The notes under the pieces were generated by a model. It was not told the DNA's origin and did not search any database. It worked only from the letters and a program-made list of their open reading frames with translations. Shown one piece after another: positions 9,664 to 19,430 of a stretch of DNA of 64,000 bases; within the stretch, counting starts at the first letter, position 1, and every line of letters begins with the position of its first letter. This DNA is from Crocinitomicaceae bacterium (lineage in GTDB: Bacteria; Bacteroidota; Bacteroidia; Flavobacteriales_D; Crocinitomicaceae). The stretch lies in assembly GCA_024643365.1 (NCBI GenBank), contig JAHENC010000022.1, positions 16,906 through 80,905 of the forward strand. Reading direction: 5' to 3'. Position numbers and translations under genes: made by a program.

Positions 9664-10236
9664 TCATTCTTTTTTATTAAACATTTCTTTCAATTTCAAA
9701 AGCGCACGAAACGTTTTTACTTTTGCGTTATTTTCAGAAAGCCCAACAATTTCACCAATTTCTCGGAAAGAACGTTTTTCAAAAAAACGCATTTCGATTA
9801 ACTGTAATTGTGCTTCCTTCAGTTTTCCTAAAGCCACCAATAATTTTGCTCTGTTTTCCTCGCTGCTGTCATCTGTAAAATCATCCATCACCTGCTTCAA
9901 GGTTACGGAATCAATGCTCACGGTACGTTGCGCTTTTTTATCGCGGAAAGATTGATACAACTCACTTTTAGCGATGCGAAATAACCAAGAAGAAAAGGGT
10001 ACTCCCCTGTTCTCATATTTTTGGATACTTCCCATTGCCTTGATAAATACACAAGAAGTGATGTCATACGCACTTTCGGTTTCATCCACACGTTTGAACA
10101 CATAGCGAAAAATCGCTTCGTGGTAACGTTCGTACAAAGGAGCAAAATAACGCGGATGTTCTTTCGCACGTTCAACGAGTTTCATTTCCTCATCCAGACG
10201 AAATGCACTCTGATGGTAAGTCAAGTTGACAGCCAT
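9664..10236 (-). CDS. ECF-type RNA polymerase sigma factor
   Basis: A sigma-70 family factor of 190 residues, starting at the ATG at 10236; an in-frame GTG at 10296 would add 20 residues unlike the family. Region 2 is LYERYHEAIFRYVFKRV to FSSWLFRIAKSELYQSFRDK, and region 4 is LIEMRFFEKRSFREIGEIVGLSENNAKVKTFRA with its helix-turn-helix. The linker (MDDFTDDSSEENR) is acidic. It is cytoplasmic and directs RNA polymerase to a small regulon. The next gene on the same strand is the 53-residue membrane protein. Confidence 0.88.
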   Translation of the reverse strand: MAVNLTYHQSAFRLDEEMKLVERAKEHPRYFAPLYERYHEAIFRYVFKRVDETESAYDITSCVFIKAMGSIQKYENRGVPFSSWLFRIAKSELYQSFRDKKAQRTVSIDSVTLKQVMDDFTDDSSEENRAKLLVALGKLKEAQLQLIEMRFFEKRSFREIGEIVGLSENNAKVKTFRALLKLKEMFNKKE

Positions 10237-10355
10237 AAGATTTGGTTTTAGTTCTAGTTTGATTTTTTTGGAGATCGCGAGGCTTGCAGTCCTCACTTAA
10301 GTGGATAACGCTTAAATTTTAAAAACGTATCAGTTTTTTTTGAAAAAAAATCAAA

Positions 10356-12434
10356 TTAAATGGAAATCCTAAGCTGGATAAGCAAATCAGATTTTCGGTT
10401 TCCGATGATTTGCTCTGCTCCGGAGCTTATTGAGCTACGGTTTTCGTATAAAAAGACACCATATTTGATCCATAAATCACACGAACGCCAAAAACTGTAT
10501 CGCAACAACACATACGCACGACTTCCTTGGTAGTAATAAGCTGGAACAGCAAATACGTACAAGGCGTTGCTTTCGAAGGTATAAATGCGCGTATCGTAAC
10601 TATCTGTATCAAACAGAGCAAAGCGCAGCGACAGATCGAAAGGACTACTTTTAGGTTTAATGATTAAATCCTGGGAAAACAACATTCCTTTCTCTGGTGT
10701 ATTACTCGCTCGGTGAATCGTCACGTATTCCAAACGTGTTTTCAGCGAGATGAATTCATTTAACACACAGGACATGTTCAAGCGGTAATTGCGCTGTATG
10801 ACATCTTCGATTTCCGTAATGGTGCCATCGCTATCCCGACTGTTTTTCTGACGCATTTGTTGACGAAATCGTCCGTAAATCTCAAACGTTTTAGATGGCC
10901 TGTACACTGGTTGGAGTAAAATTTCATGTCCGTAGGATGGTGAATCGACGCCGTATTTCATCCATGGAAATTTAAATAAATCGACATACGCATTCAAAGA
11001 CCAAGCGGAAGCAAGTTTCCATTTGACGGCCGCATACGTCCCCTCCTCGTTTTGCGTGTTGCTTCCCTCTGAGAATCCTGCATTATACAAGGTTTGATAA
11101 TCCTTTTGGTAATTGCGATAAAGTAGTCCAAAACTAAAACTTGGATCCAAGGACATCATTGCACCATGCACCATTGCCCATCCGTTTTGGACTGAAATAT
11201 CCGAACGAAGGATTTTGGAAACTTCCCCAAAGACATTCATGTTTCTAAAAACATAACTGTAGTCAGAACTTAATGAAGAAAAGGAAGTCCCACGAAAATC
11301 GAATTGATTGTAATACTGAATGGCTTTGTTAAAAGGCTTGTCATATCCCTGATTGATGTACGCTGCTCCCCAACGCAAGGCGCCATTGACGTAACGAAGA
11401 TTTGCTCCAGCGATGCGCTCAGAAATGTCATTCTTTTTCGCGATTTCATTCGTTGTTCGGTGCAAGCCTGATAAATCAATCGTCGAAACGAATTCCAAAT
11501 CGTCGTAGGTGGAATCGGACAAGGAAACGGCGTCCATTTTCTTTTGTGAAGCAAATACAAGCAAGGACCAATTTCCGTAGCCAAAATCTGCCGCGGCACC
11601 GCGTAAAAAACGCGACTCATCCACAGAAGTATATGCGCGAATTGGAATCGCTGTTCGCTTCATTGTTGTTAAATCGGAGGTTTTACCAAAGGCATAACTG
11701 GACCAAAGGTTAAGTCCTTGTCCCACTTGAATCTGGTAATCCCCGATCACAGCTGACTTCAAGTACTTTCCTCCTTTAAAAAACGCATGAGCGGAATAGA
11801 AATCAAAACCTTGTTTCTGTGTTCCACGAAAAAACTGTTCACCGGCGTCCTTTTCAGCAGTTATTCCCACGGAAATATTTGTCTTGTAGGTATAGCGAAA
11901 ACGGGAATAGTAGCGATCTCCATTTCCGTAATAGTATTTATTGGAAGCTTGTTGAACAGAATCACTAACAGAATGGTATCCTGCTTTGGATTCCATCATC
12001 GGTTGGTAACGGATGTATTCTTCGAATTGACCCTGCTTCATCGCTTCTTTCCAGGTTATGTGTAATTGATCGAGACGGTCATCCACGTGAACGAAAGGAA
12101 GAACAAGTTGAATCACTTGAGCATCCCAATAGTTCAAACTTTGCAATTCATAGATGGAAATAAATTTTCCAAACGCCTTCCTGTGCAAGAGTACATCGTT
12201 GATTTGAATACCCGAAAGTAGATACAATTCCTCCAGTTCCTCACCGGTGGTTGTGTTTAAATTTATTGGGTGATCAAAATAATAATTGAGTTGTTCGATA
12301 ATGTTCGTTAAGTCGATGTTTTCGGACTGAACTTGTTCAGATATAAACTCGATTCGTTGCTGAATAATTTCACTGCGATCTTGCGCAAAAACGTTCCCAA
12401 AGGACAGCAGAAGCAAGCAACAAAGTAATCTCAT
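10356..12434 (-). CDS. Helix-hairpin-helix domain outer-membrane protein
   Basis: A protein of 692 residues with the signal peptide MRLLCCLLLLSFGNVFAQ. The first mature 120 residues contain ComEA-like helix-hairpin-helix repeats (INLNTTTGEELEELYLLSGI, FISIYELQSLNYW). The remaining 550 residues are alternating strands with frequent aromatic ends, fitting a large beta-barrel, and the chain ends in a strand (DLLIQLRISI). This HHH-plus-barrel layout is a known but uncharacterised Bacteroidota family; a DNA-handling role at the outer membrane is a guess from the HHH part. It starts one base after the stop of the PorV-like gene, so the two form an operon. Confidence 0.82.
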   Translation of the reverse strand: MRLLCCLLLLSFGNVFAQDRSEIIQQRIEFISEQVQSENIDLTNIIEQLNYYFDHPINLNTTTGEELEELYLLSGIQINDVLLHRKAFGKFISIYELQSLNYWDAQVIQLVLPFVHVDDRLDQLHITWKEAMKQGQFEEYIRYQPMMESKAGYHSVSDSVQQASNKYYYGNGDRYYSRFRYTYKTNISVGITAEKDAGEQFFRGTQKQGFDFYSAHAFFKGGKYLKSAVIGDYQIQVGQGLNLWSSYAFGKTSDLTTMKRTAIPIRAYTSVDESRFLRGAAADFGYGNWSLLVFASQKKMDAVSLSDSTYDDLEFVSTIDLSGLHRTTNEIAKKNDISERIAGANLRYVNGALRWGAAYINQGYDKPFNKAIQYYNQFDFRGTSFSSLSSDYSYVFRNMNVFGEVSKILRSDISVQNGWAMVHGAMMSLDPSFSFGLLYRNYQKDYQTLYNAGFSEGSNTQNEEGTYAAVKWKLASAWSLNAYVDLFKFPWMKYGVDSPSYGHEILLQPVYRPSKTFEIYGRFRQQMRQKNSRDSDGTITEIEDVIQRNYRLNMSCVLNEFISLKTRLEYVTIHRASNTPEKGMLFSQDLIIKPKSSPFDLSLRFALFDTDSYDTRIYTFESNALYVFAVPAYYYQGSRAYVLLRYSFWRSCDLWIKYGVFLYENRSSISSGAEQIIGNRKSDLLIQLRISI

Positions 12435-12435
12435 C

Positions 12436-13278
12436 TTACTTTACATCAAATTGAAAAGACACATGTGGCGACCAACCTAGCAGTTGGTGATAGGCTGTTC
12501 CAAAATCTAACTGAAACTGATCTTTAAAACGACCACCAATTCCAAACGCGAATGATAAAGGAGCCGTTGAGATGCCTCCACGAAAATACCATTTCATGCT
12601 TGGTTTATATTCCGTTGCGAATTTGACTTGAAGTGGAGAAATGACATTTTTTTCAAGTTCTGATAATACGACTAACTGTTCCGACAAACGGTAACTCATG
12701 CCCAATCGTAAGGCACTGGGCAAGCGCTCATTGAGATTCGGGGACACCTTTGATCGACCAAGATTGACTGCAGAGAATCCAAAATGGACATGCTCATTGA
12801 ACTTCACCATCAATCCAAGATCTCCACTAAAGGAATACGAAGTCCCATAATTTTCATTCAATCGAAGAAGATGATGGTTTAATTTTACGCCCATGGAGAC
12901 CTTTTCTGAAAGCGCCATGGAAACACCGAGACCGCTTTTCATCGTCCGGTATTGCTGATATCCGTATAGTTGACTTCCAGCGGAAAGGACTACCTTTTTC
13001 ACCGGAATGGCGTAAACCATGCCTTGGGACTGTAATTCTTTTAATCCAAATCGATTTTGGTAACTAATTCCGAATGCTTGCTTTTCAATCCCGACGAGCG
13101 CCGCGGGATTATTCACTTGCGCCCAAACGTCGTTGATGGTTACACTGGCATTCGCTAGGGATAAGGAACGAGCTCCATTTGTAAAATTCGTTTGACCCAA
13201 TGCGGACAAAGACCAAGAAATGAAGAAAAAAATGACTAGCTGTTTCACAAACACTGAATTGAAGCAACTAAAATACAT
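12436..13278 (-). CDS. PorV/PorQ-like outer-membrane barrel protein
   Basis: A protein of 280 residues. The signal-peptide core VKQLVIFFFISWSLSALGQ begins at residue 11, so a GTG start at 13248 is a real alternative to the ATG at 13278. The mature N-terminus, FTNGARSLSLANASVTINDVWAQVNNPA, is the hallmark of the PorV/UPF0164 barrel family (gly-ala-arg-xxx-xxx-ala, then NNPA). The rest is consistent with a roughly 14-strand barrel that ends in an aromatic-containing strand. It forms an operon with the HHH barrel protein. PorV itself carries T9SS cargo; whether this paralogue does so is unknown. Confidence 0.78.
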   Translation of the reverse strand: MYFSCFNSVFVKQLVIFFFISWSLSALGQTNFTNGARSLSLANASVTINDVWAQVNNPAALVGIEKQAFGISYQNRFGLKELQSQGMVYAIPVKKVVLSAGSQLYGYQQYRTMKSGLGVSMALSEKVSMGVKLNHHLLRLNENYGTSYSFSGDLGLMVKFNEHVHFGFSAVNLGRSKVSPNLNERLPSALRLGMSYRLSEQLVVLSELEKNVISPLQVKFATEYKPSMKWYFRGGISTAPLSFAFGIGGRFKDQFQLDFGTAYHQLLGWSPHVSFQFDVK

Positions 13279-13349
13279 TTTTCGATTGTAACTAGCCCTA
13301 AGTTGTCGATTCTAATCGTTTAGTCGAAGTTCAATTCAAACTTCTGTCG

Positions 13350-13357
13350 TATATTTG
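13350..13357 (+). promoter_or_regulatory. -7 promoter box of the mutA-mutB operon
   Basis: TATATTTG, an exact match to TAnnTTTG, lies 22 bases before the mutA ATG in the gap separating it from the divergent barrel gene. The -33 element is not clear. Confidence 0.55.
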
Positions 13358-13379
13358 AAAAAAGAAACTTTAGACAGCT

Positions 13380-14600
13380 ATGTCCAATTTAAACTACCCA
13401 TTTGAACCCGTTGCTCATGAAGATTGGGTACTCCAAATTCACAAAGAATTACGTGGTCAAACGGAACAAATTGAATTCAAAGACTCTATCGAAGAGTTGG
13501 AATTAAACATTACCGAAGTCCCTACAAACTTACTTACCATTTCTTCGCCATCTGAATCGAATGACGTAAACAGCGTACATTTCGAGCGCATCGTGGATGA
13601 AAAAGAAAGTAACCGACGAATCCTCCTTGCCTTAATGCAGGGCGCGAATGCTATTTTCGTTCGTATTGAAAAGAAACAAGTTGATTGGACGTTGGTGTTT
13701 GATCAAATTGAATTGGCGTACATCCGTACCGAGATTCTTATTCAAGGAGAAGCTCAGATCAGCGAATTAACGACACAGTTATCGAAGGAACAGCTTTCGC
13801 ACATTGTTTTGCTTTCTGATGAATTCATTAACCAAAATCGTTCAACTTGCCTTCCATACTTCAATGGATTCGAGTTACAGCAAATCGGAGCGAATGCTCA
13901 ACAAGAATTGAGTTTAATTGCAACGGCATACCACCATTATTTATCCGAAGGAAATCGTTCGGAAGTTGTCTTTAGTGTCGGTGTTGGTTCACAGTATTTT
14001 GTCCAAATGGCAAAAATTCGCGCACTTCATTATTTGATTCAAAAGATTGCCGCCTTACATGGAATCACTCATCCAGCATACCGAATTCAAGCGCATATTG
14101 GATGGATGAATAAATCCTTGAAGGATCCATACACGAATTTACTCCGTCAAACGAGTGAGGCTATGTCCGCTTATGCTGGCGGAATTCAAGGTCTTATCAT
14201 TCATCCATGGGATGAATATGCGCATGAAGGGAAAGATGATTTCACGTTGCGCATGTCTTTGAATGTTTACAACTTACTCAATGATGAAGCGCATTTTGAC
14301 TGGGTTCAAGATCCTATGAAAGGAAGTCGGATTGTAGAAGCATTGACGGTTCAAATCGTCGAAAAAACATGGGGTCGCATTCAATCTTTATCGGAATTAC
14401 ATGGTAAAGAATTGATGGAAACATGTCTTTCGGACATCAATCAAACCAGACTGAAACGTGAAGACGCTTGGTTGAGTGGAAAAGAAAAGCTCATAGGTGT
14501 GCACAGCTACTTGAACAATGACGAAAGCAAAGCTAAATCTTGGGGAACGTTACCCAACTATTTAGGAAAAGAATATTTAACCGTTGAAAGAACACATTGA
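13380..14600 (+). CDS. mutA: Methylmalonyl-CoA mutase small (beta) subunit
   Basis: Non-catalytic partner of MutB, 406 residues. It resembles the substrate-binding TIM-barrel half of the large subunit: [34 protein letters not shown] parallels the [10 protein letters not shown] region of MutB. The C-terminal cobalamin-like domain of the longer actinobacterial and classical beta subunits is absent; the protein ends soon after the barrel. Shortened beta subunits occur in Bacteroidota. It is directly followed by mutB with one base between stop and start, giving stoichiometric expression of the cytosolic heterodimer. Confidence 0.9.
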   Translation: MSNLNYPFEPVAHEDWVLQIHKELRGQTEQIEFKDSIEELELNITEVPTNLLTISSPSESNDVNSVHFERIVDEKESNRRILLALMQGANAIFVRIEKKQVDWTLVFDQIELAYIRTEILIQGEAQISELTTQLSKEQLSHIVLLSDEFINQNRSTCLPYFNGFELQQIGANAQQELSLIATAYHHYLSEGNRSEVVFSVGVGSQYFVQMAKIRALHYLIQKIAALHGITHPAYRIQAHIGWMNKSLKDPYTNLLRQTSEAMSAYAGGIQGLIIHPWDEYAHEGKDDFTLRMSLNVYNLLNDEAHFDWVQDPMKGSRIVEALTVQIVEKTWGRIQSLSELHGKELMETCLSDINQTRLKREDAWLSGKEKLIGVHSYLNNDESKAKSWGTLPNYLGKEYLTVERTH

Positions 14601-14601
14601 G

Positions 14602-16734
14602 ATGAATAAAATCGATTTAAAAACGATTCCAGCGTTCGAAGCAAAAAGTTCAACGGAAGAGAAGTACATTGTTGAACGAATGACGAATGAAGGATTTAGT
14701 GTAAAGTCCATGTATACATTGACGGATGTGTCAAATATCGAACATACTCAATTCACTTCTGGATTTGCTCCATACCTCGGCGGACCATACGCTTCCATGT
14801 ATGTTTCCAAACCATGGACCATTCGTCAATATGCCGGATTCTCCACAGCGGAAGAGTCCAATGCATTTTACCGTAGAAATTTAGCAGCAGGACAAAAAGG
14901 ATTGTCCGTGGCCTTCGATTTAGCAACGCACCGTGGATACGATTCCGATCACGAGCGCGTGAAAGGAGATGTTGGAAAAGCGGGAGTGGCGATTGATTCC
15001 ATTGAGGACATGAAACGATTATTCGATCAAATTCCTTTGGGGGAAATGTCCGTTTCCATGACCATGAATGGCGCCGTATTACCGATTATGGCATTTTACA
15101 TTGCGAGCTCTTTAGAACAAGGAGTCAGTTTAGCAGAATTAAGTGGAACCATTCAGAACGACATCCTGAAAGAGTTCATGGTGCGAAATACGTACATTTA
15201 TCCACCTACCCCTTCCATGCGAATCATCGCGGATATCTTTTCGTACACGTCGCAAAATATGCCAAAATTTAATTCCATCAGTATTTCTGGCTACCATATG
15301 CACGAGGCAGGAGCTACAGCCGCATTGGAATTAGCTTATACTTTGGCGGATGGTATAGAGTACGTACGAACAGGACTAAACGCAGGACTTAAAATAGATG
15401 AATTTGCACCAAGATTAAGTTTTTTCTGGGCAATTGGCATGAATCACCACGTGGAAGTGGCAAAATTACGTGCTGGGCGACTATTATGGGCGAAATTGAT
15501 CAAAGAATTCAATCCATCCTCAGCGAAATCCTTGGCCTTACGAACACATTGTCAGACATCTGGATGGTCTTTAACAGAACAAGATCCATTTAACAATGTC
15601 GCTCGAACATGTATCGAAGCTCTTTCTGCTGTTTTGGGAGGAACACAATCCTTACACACCAATGCGTTAGATGAAGCCATTGCATTACCGACTGACTTTT
15701 CCGCGCGCATTGCACGAAACACACAAATCTATTTACAAACAGAGACAGGAATCACCTCGTTTATCGATCCAAGTGCTGGAAGTTATTACATTGAATCACT
15801 GACAAATGAATTGGTCAATCAAGCATGGACATTGATTCAAGAAGTAGAGGAACTAGGCGGTATGTCAAAAGCCATCGAAACTGGGATTCCGAAAATGCGC
15901 ATTGAAGAAGCGGCAGCGAAAAAACAAGCGCGTATTGATTCTAATCAAGAAATCATTGTAGGGGTCAATCGTTACCAAAATGAAGACAAGTCAGATTTTG
16001 ACATTCTAGAAATCGACAATTCAAAAGTACGCGATGCACAAATTGAAGGATTGAATGCTCTGAAATCAAAAAGAGATCAGGAACTCGTTCAGAAACTTTT
16101 AATCGAATTAGAACACGCCGCGAAAAACGAAAACGGTAATCTATTAGAAATTGCTGTCAGAGCAGCACAGGCACGATGTACCCTAGGAGAAATTTCCGAT
16201 GCGTTGGAACGTGTTTACGGACGCTATCAAGCAGTGATTCGATCGATTAGTGGTGTCTATTCCAAAGAAATTATGAAAGATGAAGACTTTTTAACAGCGA
16301 CAGAACTTGTACGTGTTTTCAGCAAACTAGAAGGACGACGTCCAAGAATCATGATTGCGAAAATGGGGCAAGATGGTCATGACCGTGGCGCCAAAGTAAT
16401 TGCAACATCGTTTGCGGATATTGGCTTTGATGTAGACATTGGACCACTTTTCCAAACACCGGGTGAAGCTGCCAAGCAAGCGATTGAAAATGATGTTCAC
16501 ATTTTAGGAGTTTCCTCCCTTGCTGCCGGACACAAAACGTTAGTTCCGGAAGTCATTGCGGAGTTAAAAAAACTGAACCGATCTGACATCATGGTCGTTG
16601 CTGGTGGAGTTATTCCGCAACAAGACTATGACTTTTTATATGAAGCAGGCGTATTTGGAATTTATGGTCCAGGAACAAAAATCGCAAAAGCTGCACAGGA
16701 GATATTAAAGCTCCTCATTAAAAGTCATGAATAA
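14602..16734 (+). CDS. mutB: Methylmalonyl-CoA mutase large (alpha) subunit
   Basis: Adenosylcobalamin enzyme interconverting (R)-methylmalonyl-CoA and succinyl-CoA, used in propionate metabolism. I start it at the ATG at 14602 (710 residues); an in-frame TTG at 14584 would overlap mutA by 17 bases. The N-terminal barrel has [38 protein letters not shown] and [16 protein letters not shown]. The C-terminal B12 domain has the base-off/His-on motif [10 protein letters not shown] (His near residue 593), SSLAAGH, and VVAGGVIP. All key elements are intact and the length is normal. Confidence 0.97.
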   Translation: MNKIDLKTIPAFEAKSSTEEKYIVERMTNEGFSVKSMYTLTDVSNIEHTQFTSGFAPYLGGPYASMYVSKPWTIRQYAGFSTAEESNAFYRRNLAAGQKGLSVAFDLATHRGYDSDHERVKGDVGKAGVAIDSIEDMKRLFDQIPLGEMSVSMTMNGAVLPIMAFYIASSLEQGVSLAELSGTIQNDILKEFMVRNTYIYPPTPSMRIIADIFSYTSQNMPKFNSISISGYHMHEAGATAALELAYTLADGIEYVRTGLNAGLKIDEFAPRLSFFWAIGMNHHVEVAKLRAGRLLWAKLIKEFNPSSAKSLALRTHCQTSGWSLTEQDPFNNVARTCIEALSAVLGGTQSLHTNALDEAIALPTDFSARIARNTQIYLQTETGITSFIDPSAGSYYIESLTNELVNQAWTLIQEVEELGGMSKAIETGIPKMRIEEAAAKKQARIDSNQEIIVGVNRYQNEDKSDFDILEIDNSKVRDAQIEGLNALKSKRDQELVQKLLIELEHAAKNENGNLLEIAVRAAQARCTLGEISDALERVYGRYQAVIRSISGVYSKEIMKDEDFLTATELVRVFSKLEGRRPRIMIAKMGQDGHDRGAKVIATSFADIGFDVDIGPLFQTPGEAAKQAIENDVHILGVSSLAAGHKTLVPEVIAELKKLNRSDIMVVAGGVIPQQDYDFLYEAGVFGIYGPGTKIAKAAQEILKLLIKSHE

Positions 16735-16788
16735 TTTTTTGTAAATTCGGCACAATAATTGAAAAGCCTCAATAAAAGAACAAAGCTT

Positions 16789-17934
16789 ATGTTTTCAAAA
16801 AAACTAATTTTTACGGGTTTACTTAGTCTACTTTGGATGAGTAGTCAGCTTTTTGCACAACAACCAAGTTTGCAATTAAAAGAATCCAAACGAGTAATTA
16901 CCCTTGATGACGAAGGAAGTAAAACGAACCGCATTGAGATGAAGTCGATTTTCACTCCTGCTGGAACAAAAAAAGTAGCAACACTTTGGACCATTTCAGG
17001 TACAAAAGACAAAGACTGGACGTATACAAAAGGAGATGAAAAGTCAGACATTATCGAAGTTGAATTCAAAAAAGTAGGTAATTACAGTGTTTCATTGTCT
17101 GTTACGTATTCAAAATCCAAAAAATTGAAAAACGGAGAAGTCGAAGAAGAAGAATTTGACATCTCTGAGGATCGTGACAATTTCATTACAGTCACGAACA
17201 ATCTAGATGAATTAACACAAATTCATGCAGATAGTAATTTCGTTAAATTGGTAAAAAGAGCATCCGACTATGTCGTTAAACCTAAATATGCAGGAGATCC
17301 TACACCTTACATTTTCTTAGCAAAAGGATTTTATGGTATGTACCGCAAGGACCTAAAAGATCCAGCGATTCTAGACCCGTTTGACGAAGCAGTTACTGCT
17401 ACCGCAACAGCGATTGAAAAGGATGAAAATGGAATTTTCCGCATGCCTATTCACGAAATGTGGCTAACAAACTTCCAAAGTGAACTTTTGGATAACGGTA
17501 TTATTTATCGTTTAGAAGACGAAGATGGTTATCCTGTTTTGTATTCTAACACGAATAAGGAAAAACTAACGGAAGTTAACGCTGAAATGCTTGATGCTGC
17601 TGAACAATATTCTACGATTACTAAAAATCCAATGGCGATTAAATTTGTGGAAGCAGCGATTCGTTTTCAAAACAAAGATGCGAAAACAGCGAACTTAATT
17701 TGGAAAACAGAAATTCCAAACTTAATGAAGTTAACAGACTTAGATAATTTTACCGAAGCTGACAAAGACGCATTAAGAACCGGATTGATATTAAGTGCTC
17801 AACAATTGATCAAGCGTGATGGAAATACAGCGAATGCTCGAGCAATGTTAAAGCATGTATCCAAATGGTTTGAATACGACAAAGACTTTATTGCCTATTA
17901 CGAAAAGAAATACAATAGCTTCGAAACAGAATAA
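16789..17934 (+). CDS. Secreted protein of unknown function
   Basis: A protein of 381 residues from the ATG at 16789, chosen over an in-frame TTG at 16759 because it opens the signal peptide MFSKKLIFTGLLSLLWMSSQLFAQ. After the signal, about 100 residues look like a PKD/Ig-type beta domain (TLWTISGTKDKDWTYTKGD, GNYSVSLSVTYSKSKK). The C-terminal two thirds are helical, with ADSNFVKLVKRASDYVVKP and repeated alpha-helical pairs. No named family is recognised. It stands alone between mutB and ftsB and is closed by a strong terminator. Confidence 0.75.
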   Translation: MFSKKLIFTGLLSLLWMSSQLFAQQPSLQLKESKRVITLDDEGSKTNRIEMKSIFTPAGTKKVATLWTISGTKDKDWTYTKGDEKSDIIEVEFKKVGNYSVSLSVTYSKSKKLKNGEVEEEEFDISEDRDNFITVTNNLDELTQIHADSNFVKLVKRASDYVVKPKYAGDPTPYIFLAKGFYGMYRKDLKDPAILDPFDEAVTATATAIEKDENGIFRMPIHEMWLTNFQSELLDNGIIYRLEDEDGYPVLYSNTNKEKLTEVNAEMLDAAEQYSTITKNPMAIKFVEAAIRFQNKDAKTANLIWKTEIPNLMKLTDLDNFTEADKDALRTGLILSAQQLIKRDGNTANARAMLKHVSKWFEYDKDFIAYYEKKYNSFETE

Positions 17935-17958
17935 ATGAACATTCGAATCTTAAAAACT

Positions 17959-17988
17959 AAAAAAGGAAGTGAACGCTTCCTTTTTTTT
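17959..17988 (+). terminator. Rho-independent terminator after the secreted protein
   Basis: An A-rich stem ending in GGAAG pairs with CTTCC across a short loop and is followed by eight T residues. Because the arm opposite the T-run is A-rich, it could also work in reverse, but no gene ends there on the minus strand. Confidence 0.85.
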
Positions 17989-17995
17989 ATGCTTG

Positions 17996-18003
17996 TATAT
18001 TTG
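17996..18003 (+). promoter_or_regulatory. TAnnTTTG -7 box 4 bases before ftsB-like gene
   Basis: TATATTTG is an exact -7 match and ends 4 bases before the ATG at 18008. The terminator of the preceding gene ends only 7 bases upstream of the box, so the -33 region would have to overlap the terminator hairpin. Confidence 0.6.
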
Positions 18004-18007
18004 ATGT

Positions 18008-18295
18008 ATGAAAATTCAAGTCCCAACTTATCTCCGAAACAAATACATCCTCACTGGAATTGTTTTCATGATCTACTTTCTATTTTTAGATGATTGGGAT
18101 GTTTTTACACTCATATCACAACAGCGTAAGGTCAATCAGCTTTCAGAACAAAACATGGAAATGTCCAAGCAGCTCAAAGAAACGAAGCAAACACTTCGCC
18201 GCTTAAAAAATCCAGACTATTTAGAAGCTTATGCGCGTTCAGAGAAATTCTTCAAACGTGATGACGAGGAGATTTTTGTGATTACTTATAAATAA
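18008..18295 (+). CDS. FtsB/DivIC-like septum formation initiator
   Basis: A bitopic division protein of 95 residues. A short basic N-terminus is followed by one membrane segment (about 14-27, ILTGIVFMIYFLFL) and a coiled coil (about 35-70, heptads through QLSEQNMEMSKQLKETKQTLRRL). The C-terminal NPDYLEAYARSEKFFKRDDEEIFVI is the conserved DivIC/FtsB tail. It is expected to bind FtsL/FtsQ-type partners at the septum. It is transcribed alone. Its last 14 bases overlap the 3' end of the convergent SpoIID/LytB gene. Confidence 0.88.
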   Translation: MKIQVPTYLRNKYILTGIVFMIYFLFLDDWDVFTLISQQRKVNQLSEQNMEMSKQLKETKQTLRRLKNPDYLEAYARSEKFFKRDDEEIFVITYK

Positions 18296-19430
18296 GTTTC
18301 GTCCGATCAATCAACCTCATTTCCGGATAATAATACCCTAAAATCTGATCAAAAGAATAGCCTTTTTTGGCCATATTCATTGCTCCTTCTTGACATAGTC
18401 CGACTCCGTGTCCGAAACCGCGTCCGTGTAATACCATTTCCTCACCTTCCATATCCACGTCAAAAAACGTTGATTTTAATTTGAATTGCTCACGCAAGTC
18501 TCGAAGTGGAATTCCATAAATGGGATGTAAATAAAATGCGGAACGTTGTTCTTGAACAAAATGCTGCATCAACTCGTTGCTCACGGAATCCCAGATAGGA
18601 AAATTGTATTTATCCACTAAAAACTTTGTCCACTGTTCCTTCGGTATTCTTTTCTCCCATTTTGCTTGTTGCGTATGTATACAAAAGGTATCCTTGAAAG
18701 AACATAAATTTGGAATTTCTTCGTTCCACACATAATGGGGCTCAGATGTTTGTCCACCACAATTCGCATGGAAATACGTTGGATACAAGTCACCAGCTTG
18801 ATCAATCATAACGAGTCCTCGCGTTTGATGCACTGCAGAATCTATGGTAACCGTGGCACTACGGTGATGCAAATAAGCTTGACAATGAACGCGATCGCAA
18901 AGATTGTATCCATTTTCTTTATGTTTATTCCAATATTTCATTGCGTACGTCCGGCTAATCACCGTTTGAGCTTTGTAATAATTTAATTTTTGACCTGGAC
19001 CACCTTCAGATTCTACTACACCTTCCAGATATGTTTCCATATCGAGGTTATTGATCAAGTTTAAGGACTCTTTTCTGATTTCAATATCAAAATCTCCTTC
19101 GTAAGATCGTTGTTTCGCTGCCGGAAGAATCAATCTGACTTGTAAATAGTCTTCTTGTCTATCTTGAATCAAACGAATGGACTTCCCTCTTCCCTTTTCC
19201 ACGCCATTTACCAATACGCGAATCACTCCACCGGAATATGTGGCTTTAAAAACATCTGCAGGACCTAATTTTGCTAATTGAATGGAATCCTTGAAAACGA
19301 AATACGTTCCTTTCCCAACAATCCCTTCCATTTCTTTAATGGATTTATCCGAAAATACTCCAACACGGATATTTTGAGCATTCATGAATACTGGACATAA
19401 GACAAGAAGAAAAAGTAGAATTCTGAGCAT
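18282..19430 (-). CDS. SpoIID/LytB domain protein
   Basis: A protein of 382 residues with the signal peptide MLRILLFLLVLCPVFMNAQ. The SpoIID domain covers the C-terminal two thirds: YLEGVVESEGGPGQKLNYYKAQTVISRTYA, the disulfide-prone CDRVHCQAYLH, YFHANCGGQTSEPHYVW, and the terminal GFGHGVGLCQEGAMNMAKKG. SpoIID in spore-formers is a lytic transglycosylase on denuded glycan. Non-sporulating Bacteroidota have secreted homologues, probably working on peptidoglycan in the periplasm; the catalytic-acid-bearing VVESEGG segment is present. The gene directly abuts lpxB with no gap. Confidence 0.88.
   Translation of the reverse strand: MLRILLFLLVLCPVFMNAQNIRVGVFSDKSIKEMEGIVGKGTYFVFKDSIQLAKLGPADVFKATYSGGVIRVLVNGVEKGRGKSIRLIQDRQEDYLQVRLILPAAKQRSYEGDFDIEIRKESLNLINNLDMETYLEGVVESEGGPGQKLNYYKAQTVISRTYAMKYWNKHKENGYNLCDRVHCQAYLHHRSATVTIDSAVHQTRGLVMIDQAGDLYPTYFHANCGGQTSEPHYVWNEEIPNLCSFKDTFCIHTQQAKWEKRIPKEQWTKFLVDKYNFPIWDSVSNELMQHFVQEQRSAFYLHPIYGIPLRDLREQFKLKSTFFDVDMEGEEMVLHGRGFGHGVGLCQEGAMNMAKKGYSFDQILGYYYPEMRLIDRTKLIYK

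Noticed and set aside
14584..14601. TTG start of mutB inside mutA
   Set aside because: The ATG at 14602 gives a normal N-terminus directly after the mutA stop, so the extra six codons are not needed.
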